Below are positions 56,733 through 64,000 of a DNA stretch of 64,000 bases, in pieces. The notes under the pieces are model-generated. The model was not told where the DNA came from. It did no database searches and worked only from the letters and a program-made list of their open reading frames with translations. The stretch comes from Prostheceraeus crozeri (taxonomy: Eukaryota > Platyhelminthes > Polycladida > Euryleptidae). Both the position numbers and the translations under genes were made by a program. Every line of letters begins with the position of its first letter. The stretch's first letter is position 1. The stretch is from the NCBI GenBank assembly GCA_907163375.1, contig CAJQUW010013681.1:1-64000 (forward strand), in the 5' to 3' direction.

Positions 56733-57483
56733 AGAGTGTTTGCAATGCGTATTGCTATTTGTTTTTGATATCATCGGACGTTCAATGAAGATGGATAATG
56801 CTGAGATTGCTCTCGACGTGTATCGAACGGCGATAGTTATCACTCAGCTCAATGCTTCTATTTCTTCAGGCTTGATATCGAATAAGACCACGTTCGTCAT
56901 TTGACGACAATTAATTTCTATGTATTGCAGAATTCGGATACGAATAATTCGGTGCATACATGTTTATAACATGCCAATTGTTAAATTTCAAGCATCGAAT
57001 TAGAAAAAAATGCCGTAGTTTGCCTCCGGACTTTAATGGGTTAAAAGTACCCTTCAAAGAACTATTTCAATACCGACAACCAGAGTTGGAAGCAGGATGG
57101 GACTGGGGATGGATGGGTCTACCAGCAAGGATACATTGCACAACTTCTGTCATTATCTTTGTGGATATGTTTTGACGGAGTTTCACTCCTGGAACGAAAT
57201 GCGTTTATTCCAATTCGATGTTATTTCGTCGTTTTCTAAGTGAAAATTCTCTAGGTGTAATTAAGAACTTTCGTCATTCTGTTTTACATGTATAGATGAA
57301 CATGCTGAATAGCTATCGTCTTTATTAAATCTAAATGAATACCGGTATAATCATTACGGCTAGCAATGGCCCAAATCAGCTTCAAATATCAAGTATGACT
57401 TGACAGGCTGAGTGACTGCACAACAGACTTCGATTGAACTGCTCTGACAAGTAATTGTGGGGCGGAACGTAGCGTCTACGACT
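56733..57483. other. no recognised gene
   Basis: Spacer between the foldback element and a MITE scrap; nothing recognised. Confidence 0.4.
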
Positions 57484-57604
57484 GCTAGAAGTACAAACTG
57501 ATTCAAATCGATGGCACATGTAGGAACTTGTTAAGTGGGCAAAAAAGAATTCTTAGTGCCTTACAGAGATAGGGAAAATTGTCGTTCATCGCTTGCTGAT
57601 TGCT
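57484..57604 (-). mobile_element. hAT-type MITE, family B, fragment
   Basis: GCTAGAAGTACAAACTGATT through TTGCTGATTGCTGG matches the inner end of the family B copies. Both termini are missing. Confidence 0.55.
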
Positions 57605-59479
57605 GGAAACATATTTAAAATGTGATAATTGTAAATTGTATTTATTAGTATTTAACCTTGTCTTAAATCTTTTGTGAAATTTCAAGCTTCACTGAATCGA
57701 GATTCATCATTTACTCATTCACAGCCAGCTGCTATTGTTTGGCAATATACTTGCTAGCCAAGGCTGCAGGTGAGTCAAAAATATAAAATGCGTCGTAAAA
57801 ATAATGAGTCCGATAACGCTAGCATTTGCTGTGGTTGATTCCCTAAGTATGAAACCTCCATAAAAATCGTCAAGGAAATCATGTCTGCAAGAGATGACAA
57901 CTTTGAAAAACTGGTTTTTCGAAAAGGAGAGAAAATTGATAACGAAGGATGAAATACTTAGCGCAATTTCATGTAACGGAGTAGTAAAAGTATGTGATGT
58001 ACGGACAGTACATCGCAATTTCAACCCCTTCGCTCTTAAATCATTTTCAAAATTAAAGCTTTTTTTGAAAAGCTGGTTTTTCAAATGCAATTTGCGGGCG
58101 TTTTAGGCATCGTGTGGGGCTGGAAGAGATGTAATTAGAATCGCATTGATCTCCTCTTTATTTTGGTCATTTTGCCGTTTTTGGATCAACATTTTGGCGG
58201 AAGGTGAATGAATTTATGACCTTTTTATGAGTGACTGAATGAGCAGTGATCTGCAATAAGCTGATTGAATGAGTTGCATTGAAGATTTTTTCATATAACT
58301 ACAGAATATATTATGAAAATACATCCAAGTCGAAGCTGGATTTCCTTTTTTGCTAATTCTGGTAGTAATTTCATATATCAAAGTAATTATTATTCATTGA
58401 TGCTGTTACATTTCGAGAACACATCTTTTGACGAATTAAAGGGGCCTTTCTACTAAATTCAGCTCATGTGTCTTCAATCCTGAGAGATAATAATAATGAC
58501 ATTTTCTTCTTTACCCTACGGCAATCTAGTAAATTAAGCGAAATTAAAATGTCATTTCAACGTCAATGAAATGTTAATTAATTAAAACCATAGTTCAGGA
58601 AATTGAAATGTCATAGCAAATTAAAAATTGAAAGAGTGGAGGGCCTGTTCCCCTACACATTTCTCTGATTTTGCTCCAAATCTACAATAGCTATGAATCA
58701 ACTTTCCTTGACTTTTAGTTTCTTCGTATTTCTTACAGCCAATCCAGCGGCTACATCTGTACCTTAGCTCAGAAAGCTGTTTTGATACAAAACAGATTCT
58801 GTCTGATACTAAACTTTATTTTGCTTTTTAAATTGAATTGAACAATTCAACAGTTGTAAATGAAGCATGCATTGTTCACAATTCAAATTTAGTCGACGTC
58901 AGGAAACAAGCGAATCGTCAAGCTTACATTTATGGCGATCAACATAGTAGATTCCGTTTATACATACCGCCATTCTATTTTCACGAAGTACTTCTAATGT
59001 CACATTCATCGCATTCTGAGAATTTATGCCACTTAAACAGCCATAGAAGATATAGGCAGACGTGTGATGAAGCATTTATCCTATTTCCGAGTAATTTCTC
59101 TTCCTCAATCCTTCCTTCTGGCAGAGCATATTTCTCCATTTCTCACGGCAGCAAGATGATATCGGATCAACAATGCGGACGTCTTTTTTCACCCAACTAT
59201 CAGCAGAACATTTAGACTTAGGATCTTAGCGGAGAAATCGCTCGGCCTTTGATATATAGCAGCTCCTTTTTCTTATCAAGATTTGAAACTTCTACTATTT
59301 TCTTTCCATTTATCATTTAGAAATCTGAACAGCAAAAAAAATTTCAAAAATTGGAACATGAATGAAATCTTTCCAATAAATGTAAGATTGTGAACCATTC
59401 GGTGCATGAGTTTGAGGATTGATTTTCATTTGATTCTCATGAATTGTATTGTTTGTGATGATAAAGAAGAAAATGGGTC
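57605..59479. other. no recognised gene
   Basis: Frames at 57719-58090 (minus) and 58838-59215 (plus, 125 codons) have no recognisable motif. GGAAAGG and GCTGGTTTTTC-type strings recur near 57910 and 58070 without clear structure. Confidence 0.4.
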
Positions 59480-60130
59480 ATGCACTGCTGGAATGGCTAT
59501 CTGGAAATCCTTCAACATTCTTTTTAGGTTCCATTTCATGGAAAACGGTCTCAAAGGTTGTCATCTAACATAAGTTTGCCCGATTAAAGATGGTACTGTC
59601 AATGTCTCTCTATGCCATAATTTCCAACATCGATCATCGTCAATATATAGCTAGCATCTGCGAGATCCATCAATACAATATTGAAAAAATTCTGTTAATT
59701 GTAGGATTTGATGCAGAATTTCTTGAAGCTTGAACTTCAACATGTTTTCCTTCAAAACGTCCAACACACTTAGGAAAATCCCATTTCTTTTGGAAATCTG
59801 CTGCGATTTGTCTCTATATCGCTGTTTTATGCTTTTTGAGATAGGCCTACATGTCTTTAAGACGCCTGCACATAGCATTCAGGACATCGTTAATCATCAA
59901 TGAAACATCGGCTTCAGATAGGCGATAGGAGCACGCCAGTGACGCTTGCGAATCTCCAAAAAATCTCCTCCTAAAAACCTAATTGTGAGGGACCTTTTGA
60001 GACCTGGCTCCATCGACTTTCGTCATTCTCTTGTAATTGAAGAACGGCAATTATCACTGAGGAGCTCCTTCACAAGATTTTCGAAATCACCTTGCTTTCT
60101 TTGTCGTCGATCTGTATTATATTTCTTATG
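59480..60130 (-). pseudogene. decayed PIF/Harbinger transposase
   Basis: Minus strand, several frames. FENLVKELLSDN (about 60085), then LTIRFLGGD, then CSYRLSEADVSLMINDVLNA (about 59940), then QKKWDFPKCVGRFEGKHVEV (about 59760) where the first catalytic Asp would sit but reads Glu, then LADASYILTMIDVGNYG (about 59650). Order and spacing fit a Harbinger transposase with multiple indels. The terminus on the right may be the GTAAAGTAGGCC string next to TTA at 60388. Confidence 0.7.
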
Positions 60131-60545
60131 CATATTTTTCTTTTTCAATAAATATTCTCCCAACGCTTTTTCAAAATAATTTCTAAAAGCATTATTTTCT
60201 CTTTGCGGTCTATGTATCAGTTTGGTTAGACAGTGCAGCAGCTAACTTTTGTGTTCACAATGCAAATGTGCTGCAAATAAAGTTCTGATTCATAGCTACA
60301 TATGTATGTCATGTTATGTTTTAATCACATGACGAAAGTGATACTTGTCTGCTGCAGGTGCAGCAACTGTCAGTGTAAAGTAGGCCTTAGTCATTTCCCT
60401 TTGTAGTGAACTGCAGATGTAGAAAACTCACAAATCACCACACACCACAAAAATAGACTGATTATTTATCTGAAGTTGATATATAGAATGAAAATTGACT
60501 AAAGGTCGCGGCACAGCTGGAGGAACTAGGTTGCAGCATAAATAA

Positions 60546-60865
60546 TGTTTCCCCTTCTAATAATGTTCCCCCTCTCCGTGTTAACCCTTCTTAACTCCCC
60601 CCTTAGTTACCACGCTTTTGCCGCGATCTTGAGTCAACTTCCATTCTAGCCAACTTGAGATAAACAATCTATTTCTATGGATACGGTTAATAACACTGAA
60701 ACTTCGCACAACTTGGCGTGTAACTGGCTGCTCATTATTCGATTGCTATGGTGCTCGAAATATGGCAGCAGATAATGACATTTCATTAACGTTACATGCT
60801 CCAATGTTTCCTTTCTAGTCAAGCAGAAGAAGAGACGACCTGTCTAATTCTGCGGAAGAAAAGAT
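60546..60865 (-). mobile_element. fragments of related hAT-type MITEs
   Basis: The left half ends in the complement of a family A terminus (ATAGAAATAGATTGTTTATC at 60658-60677), with TTGACTCAAGATCGCGGC just inside. The right half (about 60690-60853) is family B sequence ending CTGTCTAATTCTG. It sits inside another family A copy, so it is a later insertion or rearrangement. Confidence 0.5.
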
Positions 60866-60975
60866 TAGCATCACACATGTGACTGATTTTAGCCCAATCA
60901 TACAGTGGTTGACAATGGCATCTAAGTGAAAATGCGAGAGATCTTTGTGTCGGTCTTGTGCAATGTATGAAGCTA

Positions 60976-62562
60976 CAGATTGTTTCATAAAAAATGGATC
61001 ACCCTTAAACATCGCCTTAACTTCAACTTTGTCTAACTCCGCCAAACTTGAACGAATTTCTCTGAAATTTGGAAGATATGTCAGTTGTGCTTACTAATAT
61101 CATTGTTGGAAATTTCAAGCATGAATATTGAGTTGTTTTCCTATTATAGATAGAAAAGTAGTAGATAATTTGATCTTCATTTAGCAATGTTACACAAAAT
61201 CATACCTCACTCTTATAAAATTACATTTGCTTCCTTTGTTATGTAATATGTTGTTCTACAAGCCAAAAGCTATCAAGCAAAACAAAAATAAAGAAAATCG
61301 GTTAATCAGAGCCAGTATAGCACCATTATTCATCAACAATAATGTAACTGCCACATGTGATTAACTGGACTTCATGTTCCATAGCTTCCTGACTTCGTTG
61401 CGGTGGTGTTGGCAGCACTCCTGATTGCTTTTAGCTAGAAATCTATCTCTTACCGGTTGAAAACAATACAAACCACAAATGAACAATAACGAGATCGCAT
61501 TCACAAAAGGCAAAGTGTCAGCCTTGCTAGAACTAGGCTTTTCTTTTCGAGCTACAAGCAAGCGACTAAATGTCCCTTTCACAAATGTGCATCGATGGCA
61601 TAACGATGATTTTCGACTCTGTCGTAAAGAGGGCTCTGGCCGTCCACGCAAAACATCCAAACGTAGAGACCGCCTAATTTTGAGATTTGTTAAAATTGAT
61701 CCAAGTCTCTCGTTAACTGAGATGGCTGCACTAGTCTCGTCTATTTCTAAGTCCACTATTCGTAGAAGACTTATTGAGTCGAATTTCAAGAGCTGTAAGA
61801 GGCCCTCTCAGATCGAATTATCAGATCAGCATACAAAAAGACGTCTCAGATGGGCAATGAGTCATTGTCACTGGCGAAATCAATGGGATCGGGTTGTCTT
61901 GTCTGGTCTGATGAGGCATCAGTCCGTCTGAAGGATAGTGATGGTCGATTGAGATTATGGATAAAATCTGATCAGGAAATTCCGAGACATTTACATCGTC
62001 CCCGGTTACAAGGTGGTGCGACTCTACTGATTTGGGCTGGCATTTGGACCAATGGCCGCTCTGAACTTCACATACAGCAAGGAACCATGAATTCTGAACG
62101 CTATGTGAATGTTTTACGAATGAACATTGGCCAAATGACAGATCAACTTGGTGATCCATCGACTTGGTTATTTATGGATGATAATGCTACGTGTCACAGG
62201 AGTAGTAGAGTCAACTTATGCAAGTCTCAATTAGGGCTTAGGACATTATCTTGGCCAGCTCGTTCTCCTGATCTGAATCCCATAGAAAATGTATGGAGTA
62301 TTCTAAAACGTAACGTTCGTCGTTCACTGCTACCTACAGATGGCGTATCACAACTTACGTCACTGGTAATGTCATTGACAATAAGGATAGGGCCACAAAA
62401 TATTAGCTTCTTAAGAACCGTTACTGTATCATAGCTTATCAGATTATATAAGGACATTTAAATATATTAGGGACATGAAAAAACATGAAAAATGCTTTCT
62501 GTATCATACTTATGTTTTATTTAGTCAAATTTTAGTATGATCCACTTTTTATGAAACGGACT
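60976..62562 (+). mobile_element. Tc1/mariner element inserted at TA in the MITE
   Basis: TA flanks both ends (60974-60975 and 62563-62564). Inverted termini share GTTTCATAAAAA followed by TGGATCA. The sequence on either side joins into uninterrupted MITE sequence when compared with 26712-26967, which confirms the boundaries. It carries a transposase with at least two frame breaks. Confidence 0.85.
61479..62434 (+). pseudogene. Tc1 transposase, DD34E, frameshifted
   Basis: The first frame (61479-61931) gives a paired-type helix-turn-helix (FTKGKVSALLELGFSFRATS), the GSGRPRKT linker, then the second helix region STIRRRLIESNF. The catalytic part is in another frame (61850-62434): VWSDEASVRL (first Asp), LFMDDNATCHRSS (second Asp), SPDLNPIENVW (Glu, with 34 residues between the second Asp and Glu). 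The frames part near 61893, about a 1-bp change; the last ~20 codons also run out of the expected frame. All three catalytic residues are kept, so decay is recent. Confidence 0.85.
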
Positions 62563-62612
62563 TATATTGGCATTCTAAAGGTTTTATCGTTATCTGTTTC
62601 TGTGCCACACAC

Positions 62613-64000
62613 CAGCTTGGGCCACTTTGCTGTTTAATTGCGTAGTTTTATGAGGTACTTTGAGACTGTTGATTTACTTTTAGAAAGCTGGAAAGCGAAA
62701 TATCGGTGAAACTTTTATTGTGAAACAAGTGTCCGGAGAAATATTTTTCTCTTCTTATACAATATTTGATAAGTTTTCAAAATATTTGTAAATCTGTATT
62801 TGCTGTTTGTTCTTACGAATATGAACAAATATACAAGGTTAGAGCTAATTCCAATGGAAACGCCATACGATTTCTTACTTGTATTTGTATTTTATTTTTT
62901 ATGTAAGTATTAGCTTAGGAATGGAGCGTGTGTGTCGAATTGTCCCGTCGGGATCTCGAAGCGCTTCACGACCTGAAGGGCTATGCGGTTAAACGAACAA
63001 TGTTCTTTGCATGAAAGTGAGATCAACTCGTTGCAACTGTTTAATGTTCTAAAAAGAGTATAGGAACGAGACGAATCGGCTTACTCTGCTGCCTCCGAGT
63101 GTACATTCACTGGTGCGCACAAAGGCTATAACCCTTCTCACAGTGTGCATAGTATCGCCGCTGACTATCATTCGGAATGCTGTCAAAAGCGGCTCGTTTT
63201 AGCGACTTTTTCATTCGTTGACTAGAATGCGTTCTCTTCGGAATGTCTTTAAGTAAATTAGTGCGAAAAGCAATGAAAGTTAAAGGAAGTTATCATAAAT
63301 TCCACTTTCTTGCTGAAATGAAAAAATAAAACTATCTGTTATAAGATTTGAGCTACGTAGATATTATTGATTTCATTGAATGGAAAGCTATTATTGACTT
63401 ATTTATCTGAAAATATATCACATCAAGAGAATTCGCATTTATTGCAATTTCTTGTTAATCTGCTGTCTCACGTATTGTCTCCGGAAATCGTGGTCGTCAG
63501 AATTAATAAATTTTGAATGAAGAGGACGCGTAGTGCGCGAGGCAACGGGAAAGTTCAATGGTAATGCCGCTGAAAAATTTTAATAATGGGCATTCATGTA
63601 CATTATGTCTGCCTCAAAATTGAGCAACAATTCCTTACAGGAAATTAGAAATATGAAGCAGATTGCATGAAGAGCAAACTTTGAGGATATATTTATTATA
63701 ATCACAAGACACCGAAACAAGGAATTAGGATCAGATCAATTTTAGAACATCATAAATAAAGTAGCCTATGGAGAAAGTTGATCTTTACTGAATTTGATAC
63801 AAAATTTGAGTGCCACATGCAATTATCAAGAACAGTCCATTTTGTAATGATTTCCTGCACCTCTGTATGAATCTATAGATGTATTTCGACTATTTTCCAT
63901 CCGATGTATTTCACCCTGAGCTAACTTTCTACCAACGATCTGAAGAGTTAAGTAAATCAAGTTTATACTTTCCATATTTTTCAATTACTTGGATGTTGCT
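62613..64000. other. no recognised gene
   Basis: AT-rich end of the window with no recognisable frames, repeats or RNA genes. Confidence 0.45.

Larger units (their letters stand above)
60446..62604. mobile_element. composite hAT-type MITE (family A) with nested insertions
   Basis: Flanked by an exact 8-bp duplication, CCACACAC (60438-60445 and 62605-62612). Outer parts align to the 256-bp copy at 26712-26967: left 60446-60545, middle about 60866-60975, right 62563-62604. Two insertions split it: a ~320-bp stretch of mixed family A and B ends (about 60546-60865) and a complete Tc1-type element (60976-62562). Terminus CACAAAAATAGA is mirrored by TTTCTGTG. Confidence 0.75.

Noticed and set aside
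58838-59215. 125-codon plus-strand frame
   Set aside because: Composition unremarkable, no motif, flanked by non-coding AT-rich sequence.
62690-62740. GAAAGCGAAATATCGGTGAAAC string resembling a ribozyme core
   Set aside because: No helix II or helix I pairing could be drawn.

Overview
The window reads as AT-rich nuclear DNA of a bilaterian animal, probably a marine invertebrate. Introns are GT-AG, open frames are short, there are no operons, and most of the recognisable content is transposable elements. The element mix is typical of echinoderm, hemichordate and mollusc genomes: Penelope-like retroelements with ribozyme-bearing ends, several PIF/Harbinger lineages, hAT and CACTA-like non-autonomous elements, one Tc1, CR1/Jockey-like LINE tails and tRNA-derived SINEs. 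The clade cannot be fixed from the sequence alone.

Layout. 0-16 kb is thinly populated: a hAT-like MITE (695-1190), a SINE (2049-2258), a duplicated ~200-bp block (4.2 and 4.8 kb), a 746-bp foldback element (5194-5939), a Penelope-like fragment (6.3-6.6 kb), two decayed Harbinger transposases (7.3 and 12.7 kb), a hAT-like element with 8-bp target duplications (10982-11819) and a second foldback family (14445-15076). 16940-21196 (minus) is the only convincing host gene: an uninterrupted 1418-codon frame for a low-complexity, Gln/Asn/Ser-rich protein with two internal tandem-repeat arrays and no domain I recognise. 22.6-27.3 kb holds three small MITEs and then a nearly whole Penelope-like element (23433-27266). 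That element has 12-bp target duplications, a long RT frame, a GIY-YIG endonuclease part and three copies of a hammerhead-like motif, and it is itself interrupted by a 256-bp hAT-type MITE. 29-39 kb holds two LINE tails, two ~1-kb hAT-like elements and another MITE copy. 40.5-42.5 kb is a three-level nest: a SINE interrupted by one Penelope-like element, which is interrupted by another, with target duplications visible at both levels. 43.7-44.5 kb is a CACTG-ended element. 47645-51121 is a Harbinger element flanked by TAA, with an intact transposase and a MADF/Myb-like partner gene. 53-64 kb holds further MITEs, a second copy of the TAGTCCGG foldback family, a possible piggyBac scrap, a decayed Harbinger, and a composite hAT-type element (60446-62604) carrying a Tc1 inserted at TA.

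How the parts relate. Nothing resembles a host operon or pathway. The functional pairings are within elements: Harbinger transposase with its MADF-type DNA-binding protein, and Penelope RT with its endonuclease and ribozyme-like ends. Small elements carry termini that presumably depend on transposases encoded elsewhere. The best leads are the self-complementary helix-III sequences shared by the hammerhead-like motifs of different Penelope lineages, the TAGTCCGG foldback family, the nested insertions with readable target duplications, and the unidentified repeat-bearing 1418-residue protein.
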